DNA of 64,000 nucleotides from Pleurostoma richardsiae (taxonomy: Eukaryota > Ascomycota > Sordariomycetes > Calosphaeriales > Pleurostomataceae): positions 558,001 through 622,000 of the forward strand of contig JANBVO010000014.1 in assembly GCA_030052745.1 (NCBI GenBank), read 5' to 3'. The notes under the pieces are model-generated. The model was not told the DNA's origin. It worked only from the letters and a program-made list of their open reading frames with translations, and searched no databases. Positions 22,777 to 33,120 of this stretch are shown piece by piece. A program made the translations under genes and the position numbers. How positions within the stretch are numbered: the first letter of the stretch is position 1; the number at the start of each line of letters is the position of its first letter.

Positions 22777-23084
22777 CCGCATTCGCGGGGGTTGGGGATG
22801 GCATCACATGGCCATCCTTAAACAATCTAGATACTTGATAAGTTAGTCCTTGACGCTAGGAAGCCAGAAGATCGACAGAGACGTGCCACTGCGCATCCGT
22901 TCGTCCGTTTGTGGACCCCGAGGGACCCTGAGTTGGTTCAATGTGTCAAAGCTGTCCAGGCTATATCAAACCAACGATCCTCAACAGAATCTTGTTAGGT
23001 TGTTTTTATCGAGAAATAAGCGTACCGGCCCCCTCATAAGCCCTAAGAACAACCTGTCTGCATTTGTGCACACTATCAGACAAT

Positions 23085-24471
23085 ATGCCGTTCACTGCAC
23101 AGACCCAGGCGACCTTGCAAGGCTTGGTGGACGCGGCGTGTGCCGACGGTGCGTCCGGCCTTCCCGGTACTACCGTCGTGGTGATCGGCAAAGACGGGAA
23201 TGACTTGTTTGCCCACTCCTCTGGCAAGCGAGGCCTTGCGACAAACGAGCTGATGACACTCGACAACGTGTTCTGGATTGCTTCTTGTACGAAGATGCTC
23301 ACGGGCCTTGCCTGTATGCAGCTTGTCGAGAAGGGCGTACTGAAGCTAGATGACGCAGAACAGCTGGAAGGTCTCTGCCCAGAGCTCAAGACGCTTCAGG
23401 TCTTGCGGCCAGACGGCACATTCGAACCCAAGCGAAATCCCATCACGCTGCGGATGCTGCTAACTCATACTGCTGGCTTCGGCTATTCTTTCTTCAACGA
23501 GAGGCTACGAGACTGGGCATTTCCCGCTGGGATGGATGAGTTTTCAGGTCGCTTCGAAGACTTGAAGATGCCCTTGCTCTTCCAGCCAGGTGAGGGCTGG
23601 GAGTACGGCGTGCGTGAGAGAACTCCTATATCTGCGGATTAGAAACGTCGTGAAAAGCTGACGGACGAGAACAGATCGGGATTGACTGGGCTGGTGTCGC
23701 CCTCGAGAGGGCTACTGGATCTACTCTGAATGATTACCTGCAGAAGAATGTCCTGCATCCCCTTGGCCTCTTCAACATGTCGATGATTCCGGGTGCCAAC
23801 ATGAGGTTGAAATTGGCTTACATGCACGAAAGAGAGAAGGACGGCACTCTTCGGCCGAGGGATCACCTTCTGCGACTGCCCCTAGTTGTAGACACTTCTG
23901 ACAAGGCCGAGGTTGCGCGTGTATTTAATAGCGGAGGTGCCGGAATGTTTGCGAAGCCGCAGGAGTACTGCAGTACGTCGCGTCTATCTGGCCTGGCTCT
24001 AGTTCAGCCTTTCGGGTCCATATCTGAGCTGACCAATGTGCAACAGAGGTCCTCGCAGTGCTGCTCAATGACGGGACTTGTCCGCGGACGGGTGTGCGGC
24101 TCCTACGCAAGGACACCGTCGATGAGATGTTCCGCAACCAGATACCAAACTTCCCCAACGCAAGCCGCCAGTTTATCCCTGCAGCTAAGCCTGACCTGAC
24201 TAACCCCATCCCTGAGCTTTACCCGGTCCCTGGAAACCCGCCGCAGGGCTGGGGACTAACATTCATGCTCAGCAACGGTGGGGCGACGGGCCGTTCCAAG
24301 ACCACGGGGCATTGGGCGGGCCTGCCCAATCTCTGGTGGTGGTGTGACCGTGAGAATGGTGTAGCTGGAATTGTCTGTTCGCAGATTTTGCCGTTTGCTG
24401 ATGCCAAGGTGTTGGGCTTGTGGGCTGGAATCGAGGCTGAAGTGTATAAGGCTCTCGCGCAAAGCAAGTAA
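23085..24471 (+). CDS. Serine beta-lactamase-fold esterase/acyltransferase (EstB/LovD-like)
   Basis: Three exons (23085-23609, 23675-23972, 24047-24471) give 415 residues. The active-site SxxK is present as S67-C-T-K70 in WIASCTKMLTG, and the second-motif tyrosine is probably Y134 in TAGFGYSFFN. The third conserved strand is GRSKTTGHWAGLPNLWWW, the form seen in fungal class C beta-lactamase-like esterases and in acyltransferases such as LovD. There is no signal peptide, so the enzyme is likely cytosolic and acts on esters or acyl thioesters rather than antibiotics. Divergent transcription with a Baeyer-Villiger monooxygenase suggests it cleaves the ester or lactone made by that enzyme. Intron joints all keep phase. 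Confidence 0.9.
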
Positions 24472-25071
24472 GGTAGTCGGGGTGATAGGTAGCCATTCTA
24501 CATTTTGCTATGCATCTATCATCTCCTGTACCTCCCACTAGTGACGGACTGACCCAACTACATATCTACAAACTGTAAAGATCAGCATCATTGTGCCGTA
24601 GAGTTTGCGCCATCCCTGTCTGATTCGCCCTTGATCCAATGGCCCTCATCCCGCCGAATGGCGCCGGAGCTCGGACAAGCCCGTTTGACCGAGACGCCGC
24701 AGTCATTCCTCCCACCGGATAGCCAGTAGAATGTCAGCGGCACCCTGGGTTTGTTGTCGGCTGTCCTGGCAGTGGCTGGCTGGTTGGCTGGCTGCATCTT
24801 GCGTCCCCCGGTGACCCACGTCTCTATTTCCCCGCGTTTCAATCCCAACTCTTTTCTTGGCCACATGCAGTGCGGGGAAACTGGGGAAGCCCCCGGTTGC
24901 TTCGGTGCGGCGGAGTGGCCCATGACATGTACGCACTTGGCTTCCCTATCAGCTCGCCTATGGCGTTTTCCTGCCAATCTCATCCCCACCCTTCGTGCTG
25001 ACAAGCATCGACCGAGGCAACCCAGTAATCTATTCAGAGTCTTGAGAGGCCGCAGTGGCCTTCTGTGCGAA
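24472..25071. other. Intergenic, upstream of the large Zn2Cys6 gene
   Basis: Six hundred bases between two plus-strand genes, holding the regulator promoter. Contains a short GGCT-type microsatellite; no exon was supported on either strand. Confidence 0.45.
24774..24794. repeat. GGCT microsatellite
   Basis: About five tetranucleotide units (GGCT, GGCT, GGTT, GGCT, GGCT) in a row in the regulator promoter. Imperfect and short. Confidence 0.6.
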
Positions 25072-27946
25072 ATGAGACGACAGAACCGCTCGTGCGACCA
25101 GTGTCGGAAGGCGAAGAGAGCCTGTGATGCACCGGCATTGTTCATGAGAGTGGAAACGCGCGTCCCTGGGGCGGACGGCGTTCAGGGAGAGCTCTCTCAA
25201 GACGCGCGTTCTCTCAAAGATGGTACTGATACCCAACCCGGTTCTCGTCTTACACCTCAGTCTCTGCATGCAATTGCTTTGATGAGAAGCTTACCAACCG
25301 ACCTCGTCAGTTTCCGAGATCGTGCCATGCTCTTCCTGCCGGAAGACTAAGAAACGCTGCACCCTGGATTGGGCTCGATCACAGCAACTCATGGTCGCTG
25401 GATCCGCACACTCGCGCTCAGTTGACTCGTTGCGACCAAAGCGCCAGCGTACGACATGTCGTACAATAACGGCAGCGCCTCCAGCACCTGGCGCCGTGCG
25501 CCAACGCCGTGGAGACACCGACAATGGCGCAGCGGCTCATTCCCGCTCTCTCCAACCCCTTTCGCCAGAGAGCCAAGGGAGCATGTCGTCTTTCTGGGAC
25601 TCTGTTCTACCTCCCCTCGAGGTCCCTTTTCTCGACCCACTTGCGGGCCTGCCAGATAATGCACATGGCAGTGTCCCTTCGGGCCAAGGCCTTGTGAGCA
25701 ACGCACTGGACCCTGACGCCGAGTTGCTGGACCTCAACTTTGGTATCGCGACGGCAGTCTCCAGCTATCCCGGTGAAGGCCCCTGCGATGTAGGCTTCGA
25801 TTCCTCAGTGCAGTGGTATCCCCAAGCATCAAGGACAGACAGCGCCAACTTCGACTTCCTTGAAATGTCATCGCGAGCCTATTCGTCCCCCATGACACAG
25901 GCTTCTGCTGTGACCTCTCAAAACACTCCGCCCGAAGGCTTCTCGCAATTTCAAGGGGCAGGAACCCGGCGTCGCTCTGAACGCCGTCCAAGGCCTCCCT
26001 CTTCACTGGGATCTTTATCACAGTCTGCTGCGGAAAGTGTGATGATGACTAGGATGAATAACGATTGCATCTCTGAGAACCTCCTCAAGATATATCATGA
26101 CGTGCTGGAGCATAACTTCTCCTGCTGGGTCACAGAAGAGACTTGCCCCTACACGATCAGCCGTAGAGCGAGGAATGGTTCGAAGGCAACTCACGGGATC
26201 TTGGGCAGCCCCATTGCTATCTCGACGGAGAGGCGTACTCTCCTGTCACGACAGCAACAACAGGAACTGGGACCGCGCTGGTCAAACAGGATCTATCATC
26301 GTGTCATCAAGCTTGATCGAATAGCGCAGGCGACTGGGTTGATCCGTCTAACCCGAACACAAGACCAAGCGGTTCAGAAGACACTTCACCTGGTCATCAT
26401 GGCTTTCGCAACACAATGGGCACAGGGCAGTCGTCGCGAACGAGAGAACTACACGGCCGGCTTCGCGGATAGCTGGCTTCAGGCAGAGCAGCTTGGGACC
26501 TTCGGCAACCTTGCGGAGGAGTTCGACCGCGGCCTTCAGCGATCGATGTGGGAGCAGGCCCGAAAGGCCCTTCAGGACTGCTCGGATATCGAGTCCTATA
26601 GACTTGTATGCGCCGAGCTAATCTTCGGCTTAACACAGCGGCCGTGGGAGGACAGTGATCTCAAGGATTCGGATCTCAACAGTGAAGGGACTCTACGCAC
26701 CGACGGACAGGGCGGCACCGGAGTCCGTGACTCGGCCTTATCGAAGATCACGGAGATTCTGTCACGAGAAGGGCCACCGGTCTTCATGGAGACGGCAGCT
26801 AGGAAGATACGTGCTTTGAAGTTCAGCTTCGACGGCCATGAATCGGACCTGATGCCAGCTGAGAATGAATATCCGAGCCCAAGCGGTCAGGAAAGTTCCA
26901 GGATGGACACGATAAGCGCTGAAGATAAAGAGACAGTTGGCCTGCTATACTGGCTTGCCGTCATGTTTGACACCATTTCGTCATCTATGAACGAACGCCC
27001 CGTCGTCGTGGCAGACGAGGATAGCCAGCACGAAGCTGCCCAAGAGACAGATATTGGAACCAACCCTGGGCGTCTCCCCACCAAGCGCGAAGGCCACCGC
27101 AGTGAGCGATGGCGCATTGACCTCTTCATCCAGGACAACCCCGACGCCTCATCCCACTCCCAGCTTCGCTGGCCCTGCTCGTACGACGAGGCTGCGCATA
27201 TGGTCACCAAGTCGGCACCAGTAAAGGTGCTGCTCTACCGCTACGTCCACTACCTCCAGCACATGATTAGGCATCCTAGGGCGGCCTTCGGCGAGCCCAT
27301 CGAAGAGACCATACGGGACACGTTGGTGGTCTACCGGTACTGGAACGTCACCTACGGCGCCTTCTTCCGGGATCTGATTGAGCAGTGGACCTCTGTTCCT
27401 GCGCGCATCCGGGGCTGGTTCGTCTGCATCGCAGCTCATTGGCACCTGGCTGCACTGATGCTGGCTGATCTGGTCGAGATTATCGACCGTAACGGGCTAG
27501 GACTTCTCGATTGCACCCAGTCTCGTGTGAGCGCCAGCACAGTGTCGAGGATCAGGAAGTCCAACGCTAGGCAGCTGTCCGATCTGGCAAGGGTTGCAAC
27601 ACCGGTCGAGGATATGAAGGCGACGCCTCAGATGCCCGACTTTCACTTCGCTGTCAGCGAAGGTACGATCTTGACGGAGCCCTGGACCATGATCCTCATC
27701 CGGGCTTTCGCCAAGGCCTCCATTTTGTATCTTGGGGAGGTCGACGACCCTGGACCACGCGACCAGGCTGATCTACTGGGTCATGAGAGAGAGGATTGCC
27801 GGGAAGGTTTGCGGAGGTGCGAAGATTGTATACGGGCACTATGGTTTCTCGGGAAGAAGTCGGACATGGCAAGAAATGTGGCGACGGTTCTGTCCAAGGC
27901 ATTGAAGGCGTCAGAAATCGGTATCTCAACATGGTCGTTTCCGTGA
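25072..27946 (+). CDS. Large Zn2Cys6 transcription factor with long zinc-cluster loop
   Basis: Two exons (25072-25222 and 25311-27946) give 928 residues. The zinc cluster is RSCDQCRKAKRACDAP, then a loop of about 34 residues, then VPCSSCRKTKKRCTLDW. Long loops between the third and fourth cysteines are known in one group of fungal regulators whose second half ends in a CTxxW motif. The single intron falls inside this loop, with donor G|GTACTG at 25223; loop length therefore depends on that joint. A Ser/Pro-rich region follows, then a helical fungal-specific domain (SNRIYHRVIKLDRIAQATGL; RHPRAAFGEPIEETIRDTLV). It sits directly downstream of the esterase and near the operator-like cluster, so it may control the monooxygenase/esterase pair. 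Confidence 0.87.
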
Positions 27947-28392
27947 AACAAGGCGGGAGGGGGGAGAACGGAAGGAAAAGGAAAGCAAAATCCGATACAA
28001 TGTCATGTTAGGTAACAAGAGCTTTATGATTTTCGAGGCGAAAAGATCTACAAATTGTCGGAACCAAAAACAGGATTGCTGTCCCGGATTTGTGTCTTTG
28101 TAAGGATCTCTTATTTACGGCTTGAGATCTCGAAGGAGCGCCTGCCGGCGCAAGCCATCTCAAACCCAGCCTTCCTCAGCCTGCTTTTTGAGACGATCAG
28201 CTATGGCTTGGTGACAGCTTGATGTTGAGCAGCACGAGCTCACTTCCCATGATGGAGACGGATATGAGTAGGCCTGAATTGCGTCTCCGAATATGCATGC
28301 TAGTATCATGTGACGAACTCAAGCGAGATTTTGGTTGGCGCGTTTGATCTTTCTGGAAGACCAAATATTCTTTCCTTTCTGCATTAGCCGGA
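27947..28392. other. Intergenic between two plus-strand genes
   Basis: Contains the regulator 3' flank and the promoter of the next gene. No feature recognised. Confidence 0.4.
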
Positions 28393-29851
28393 ATGCTGGA
28401 GCTCACCATGAATCAAGCTCGACGGCCTCGGCCAGGCCCCATCGAAGGACTATCAGTCGAGCTGGTCCGAATGATTCTTTCAGCTCTACTAGACGTCGTA
28501 TCATTACAAGCGGCGGCCTCGTCATGTCCGCTATTCTATCGAGCGTTTCTGGAGGTGGAGACGGCAATCACAGCACAGGTGTTGCTGAACCAGATAGATT
28601 CCAGCGTGTTGCCCGAATCGGTGGCCGCATACGAATCTTCGTTGTTGCGCCCGCATGATACGGAACCTGAAAACGGTGAAGTCATCATGGACTTTGTCAC
28701 TCGAAATCTCCGCCAGAGGCCTATTCCACCCAGATCTTGGTCGCTGCGAAAAGCGCTCCACCTTGGGAGGCTTCATTCTACTGTGGATGGTCTGGCCAAG
28801 AAGTTCGCCATGGAGGCCTTAGCCCAAGGTCCCCTTAATCAGTCCAAATCGAGCGTGACACGCCAGGAGACATGCCGCATCGAACGCGCATTGTACCGGT
28901 TTGAAATCTACTGCAATCTCTTTCGCGAATCCCCGAAGGCGCAATCAATGGTGTATGGAGAACAAAAGCAGCTCTTCTTCGCGAACTTTGCTCCCTGGGA
29001 GAATGAGCAACTTGGCAGTGTCCACGACTTCCTTGTTCGACTCGTCTCACCAGGTCAGTTGCCAAGCACTGTGGTTTGTTGTAAGATCTATAACTAAAAG
29101 GAAGATACCAGGCTTCAATGATATCGCAGAACACGACATTGCTTGGGGCGCATGCCACGTAGAGTACGGCGACGATATTGACTCGCCCTTTATCCAATAT
29201 GTCCTGTCACTCGGATTAAAGAAGCTACATCAAATCGCCGAGGCAGAAACATATGAGGAACGATACCTGCTTCTAGATTCCAACGATTGTCCACGCGCCA
29301 CGGATTCTTTCCTTCGCGAGGGGCTTAAAGGCGCGAACGAACGCCACGACGATATCTTCCTCGATGACTTGACGCCGGAGGATGAAACGCTACATATCAA
29401 ACAACCTTTTTTTACTGACCCAGATCCAGGTCCCGCGGACGTCTGGCGATGGGCGCATCAAGAGGAGAGCTGGGCAAATTGGGTGTACCAAGAGAATCGT
29501 GATAGTCTACGCCAGTGGGGTTATGTCATGTGGGACCGGTCTCGACTGGAGGCGATTGGCGTCTTTCAAAAACCGTGGGAGGATACAGACAGTTCAAGAG
29601 ATTCGCTTCTAGAAGAACAAGAGGCTATGCGGCAACGAGCCTACATGGAGAATTCGTGGGACAAGAGGGAGTGGATCTATATGAGCGGAGGTACCGGTTG
29701 GTGGAGTTGGGGAGATCAAAGTAAGGTGAGATGGCGAGGTGGAGTGACGCCAGGGCAGGGAAAGTCCGTGCCTGCGACTACCGAGCCCAAATCGCTTCAA
29801 GAGGCTCAAGAGTTGTTGACTATGATGAAGCTACCATCGTCAGTCAAATAA
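28393..29851 (+). CDS. F-box-like hypothetical protein
   Basis: Two exons (28393-29053, 29112-29851) joined across a 58-base intron give 466 residues. The N-terminal segment EGLSVELVRMILSALLDVVSL resembles a weak F-box (a Pro-less LPxEx-type helix pair), after which come helical stretches. The C-terminal half is rich in Trp and acidic residues (ADVWRWAHQEESWANWVYQE; WGYVMWDRSRLEAIGVFQKP). I have seen this general layout in unnamed fungal proteins but cannot assign a function. If the F-box reading is right it would recruit a target to an SCF ubiquitin ligase. An internal ATG at 28408 is an equally good start. Confidence 0.7.
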
Positions 29852-30129
29852 TTTCAAGACGGGGCGATCAAACCAGTCTTAAGGTGACGATTCATTGAAA
29901 GGTCGAGGTACATACGTAAAACAGTTCATAGAGCGAGTAAAACAGCATCTCGCTATATAGTACAACTTAGAGGTAGACAACAGCTTATCACCATCTGAAG
30001 CTTTTCTGCAATTCAGGAAGGATCAACACGTTTTCCCCTTGAGCCGATGGTCAAACTTTGCTGCACCACTTATAATAACAACAGCCTTGTCGACTGGTAT
30101 TTATACATGGCTACGTCGAAGTGCCCGAG

Positions 30130-31857
30130 CTATCCTGCTAGAAAGTCTCCAACAGGAGCAAAGGCACCATGCCAAATAAAAGATGCAAACAATGGATCCC
30201 AGTCGGAGAGACTCAGATCCACGTCGCCCAAGTCGACGTCTTCTTGGCTGGGAGTATGCCATACGTTTGCGGTCCACGCCTTTGAGCGAAGCGCCTCGAG
30301 CTTCTCCCATATCGGGTCGGCCTCTTTGAAAAATGTGGAAAAGCACGACTCCACGACGCTGCGCAAGTCGGACGACTCCAGGCTGCCGGCGTGCTGTATG
30401 AGGTCTTGGAGAAGGATGGCACAGGCATGGAAGATGTTGAAGTGGTTGAGGATCCAGCGAAACGGGGCGAAAGGCGGCTCTGACGCCCCAACAGTGAAAG
30501 CGTTGATGTAGTTCTTGCAAGCGTCCAGTGCCTTGCTCCGAGAGCTTTGCGGCCATTGTGCTGAGCGTAGGTATGGTTGATGCAAGACAAACTTCAACTT
30601 CCACAAGCAGCAATTCAGGCTGATGGCGATGAACCGCTCGACTGCACTCAGGTCTGGTGAGTCCACCACTTGCAGCTCACTTGCGCAAAGCTTCTCAACC
30701 TCCTCGCCAAGCCTTTGAAGCACATCTCTAGTAGGCTGCCGGACTCCATAAATATCTTCAAAGACTTTGCAGAGCGTAACGTTAACAAGAGTGATGGTTC
30801 TGAGCATCCTCCGATCTGGTCGTCCTTCGCTCGAGATCATCTGGACGTCAGAGTTAGTCGGGTGCGTTAGAGTCGGCAGGGCGTGAGCCAAAGAGTAACC
30901 GACATCCAAGGCCTGGACCGACCACCATAGCACACGACAAAGATCGGCGTCGTCGGACGATAAGTGCAAGGTCAGTGGCTCGCGGTGAAGACCGAGAAAC
31001 TGTGCTGCACGTACAAGCACACATATCGGCGCTGGGTTTGTGTGGGACGGGAACTCTGTCATATTCCGTAAGGCGAGGAGAAAAGCTGCTCGAAGCGAGT
31101 TGGGGTTCGGGCGCGAAGGGTATCCCGACTTGGCGAGAAACCCCTGTGCTAGATCTCTCCAAGCCGAGGATGCAAGGCTGAAGGCGCTGGTGTCGCGGGA
31201 GGCCTCGGCGGAGCAAGATGCGATGTAACAGACGGCAGCAATCAGAGCCGCCGAGCCAGATGCAGAAGGTCTGTGGTTTCGCAGGTTCTCGAGAGATGCC
31301 ACAGTTTCGGAGAGGTCGACAATTGGGTACCAGAAATGACAGAAGTCTGAGTACCAGCGAATAAGTCTGTCAACTTCGCCGAACGAGACGACACGATCGA
31401 TCTGCTCTGTGGGTATCTCAGCTTCGCCCCGAGCGTCTAGTCCTAGGGACCATCTGGGGCCCGGACTCGCTACTTCTTCCGCCGTCGAGGATGACGCTTG
31501 CTCCCAATCTTCAAGGGCACTGACCCAGGATGCACTTGAATAATACCGAATCTGGTTATTCGTGCTGGACGTCAGATGGCCGACCTGATTTGGCCATATA
31601 TTCTGATTACCAGCATTAGACGGCAATGTCGTAAGGTGCTCAGGTCCGATTTGAGTGTCCTTAGTTGTGTTTCTCTTCGCCCGTTCGAGTTCCTTGGGGG
31701 GTTTAGCCGCGTAGAGACATGGCCGATTATGCTCTAGGCATCTTTGGCACTGAGGCTTCTCCCGACCACATCTTATCTTTCTTATTCGGCACTGTTGGCA
31801 GGCTCGGACCTCTCGCTCTCGTGGAAGCCTTGGGCGGTTTAGGTTGATGCGCTGCAT
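30130..31857 (-). CDS. Zn2Cys6 transcription factor
   Basis: Single exon of 575 residues. The N-terminal cluster ACQQCRIRKIRCGREKPQCQ plus RCLEHNRPC has the canonical C-x2-C-x6-C-x5-C-x2-C-x6-C spacing and is preceded by basic residues. The fungal-specific regulatory domain follows from about residue 160: VDRLIRWYSDFCHFWYPIVD, then LRAAFLLALRNMTEF, then LGLHREPLTLHLSSDDADLC and RVLWWSVQALDVGYSLA. It is convergent with the F-box-like gene and divergent from the broken transporter region. The target is unknown. The intact transporter it might once have controlled could be the adjacent pseudogene, but this is speculation. Confidence 0.92.
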   Translation of the reverse strand: MQRINLNRPRLPREREVRACQQCRIRKIRCGREKPQCQRCLEHNRPCLYAAKPPKELERAKRNTTKDTQIGPEHLTTLPSNAGNQNIWPNQVGHLTSSTNNQIRYYSSASWVSALEDWEQASSSTAEEVASPGPRWSLGLDARGEAEIPTEQIDRVVSFGEVDRLIRWYSDFCHFWYPIVDLSETVASLENLRNHRPSASGSAALIAAVCYIASCSAEASRDTSAFSLASSAWRDLAQGFLAKSGYPSRPNPNSLRAAFLLALRNMTEFPSHTNPAPICVLVRAAQFLGLHREPLTLHLSSDDADLCRVLWWSVQALDVGYSLAHALPTLTHPTNSDVQMISSEGRPDRRMLRTITLVNVTLCKVFEDIYGVRQPTRDVLQRLGEEVEKLCASELQVVDSPDLSAVERFIAISLNCCLWKLKFVLHQPYLRSAQWPQSSRSKALDACKNYINAFTVGASEPPFAPFRWILNHFNIFHACAILLQDLIQHAGSLESSDLRSVVESCFSTFFKEADPIWEKLEALRSKAWTANVWHTPSQEDVDLGDVDLSLSDWDPLFASFIWHGAFAPVGDFLAG

Positions 31858-33120
31858 GCTGAGTGGACTAGACGGTATGCTCGCTCTACGTCACGCTTCG
31901 GGCTTCGTACTATACCATATAAGACTTTACTGGCACCATCCAAGCCTCGAAGCTAGCTCGGTACAGTGGATAACTCCGGCATGCATTTTCGGAATCCGAC
32001 AGAGCTCTGTGTGTGACTCAACTGACGTGACAAAGCAGAGTGATGAGTGCAGCTCATGGCGAAGTTTCGTATGAGATCACAAGAGGCGAAATATCCGGCC
32101 GAAAGACTTGACTCTTTGGGCAATATATGTGGGCACAAACCGACACGCTTGACCATACGCAGCAAGGCGCGCCGGTAATCATGCGCCTGGATTGCTTAAA
32201 TGATTAAAACACTGCCTAATTTTGCAGGATAAAGCGTAAAAGATTCCACAGCGGGTTTGGAATCAATGGACGCTAAATTGTCGTCTCAACATCTGGGACG
32301 GCGGTCCATATGAACCATATCAGACCGCAGCCCTGTTTTTCTCTATTTCATTCTTCTTTTCGCTCTGTGATCTAGCCGTTCTGGGAACTTCTTTCGTGCG
32401 GCTCTGGTCTGTTACTCACCATTACGGAGTGCCTTGTGATGATGGAAACACTTCAAAATGGCAACGGTCCCCCGTTGCGAACATAGTGGGACGCCTCTCG
32501 CAAGTGGTGAAGACATTTATCATACTCACGATTACTCTTTATCATGGGTGCGGCGGCCTTTTTCAGGAACGCACCTCCTGCAGCCTGTCCTCGGACCCTG
32601 TCTCGCGGCCGGATCTTGTAACTACCGCCTATAGCTCTCAAGGTTTCTGCTGGGAACTCAACAGGGGTATCTAGCCGACGGTCGAGCGAATAAAAGAAGG
32701 GTGAAGAAGGCCAACCTTCGGACCAGGAGCAAGGGTCGGGTGTTTAGGAAGACGAATACCTTGTTGCCTAGGAAGGGAAGAATGACTCCGAGAATCCAAT
32801 GAATTTGCTGTGGAAAAATCAGGCCCACAAAGGCTCTCCTAGAATCATCTCTTTATCCTTCTTTCTAGCTACTTCCAACGCTTACTAGAATGGGCCCTAG
32901 AGGACCTGAATTCAGGCTTCAGGAAGAAGCTGAGGATATAAGTAGGAGGCTGGGATCCTGTCAAATAGCCCTAGAACTTAGTCCTGTAGACACAATACAC
33001 CTATCCAACCACACTTTCCCCCCTGCGCAGAACTCCTCATTGGATTCTAGGTGAGGGTACTTCTATCCGAACTTCCATATTCTTTCAGGAACACTACTTA
33101 CACGTTATTGACACAACCAG
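31858..33120. other. Intergenic, upstream of the minus-strand regulator, with a stretch of unusual composition
   Basis: No gene could be supported. From about 32690 to 33050 the text differs from its surroundings, with many AGG, AGA, CTA and ATA triplets and purine-rich repeats such as AGGAAG. It could be worn repeat DNA, but no terminal repeats, target duplications or recognisable coding part were found. Confidence 0.35.

Larger units (their letters stand above)
22161..23084. promoter_or_regulatory. Divergent promoter between monooxygenase and esterase
   Basis: This 924-base region drives the monooxygenase leftward and the esterase rightward. It holds a good TATA box for the monooxygenase, a cluster of CGG-type palindromes at 22628-22776, another ATGCGGAG at 22508-22515, and a CACGTG core near 22669. 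Shared control of the two enzymes is likely but inferred. Confidence 0.6.

Noticed and set aside
23085-24471. True antibiotic-resistance beta-lactamase
   Set aside because: The SxxK site is present, but the third motif and lack of a signal peptide fit fungal EstB/LovD-like esterases.
9319-28000. A secondary-metabolite biosynthetic cluster
   Set aside because: Tailoring-type enzymes and regulators are present, but no PKS, NRPS, terpene synthase or DMATS backbone gene is in the window; a catabolic set is the simpler reading.
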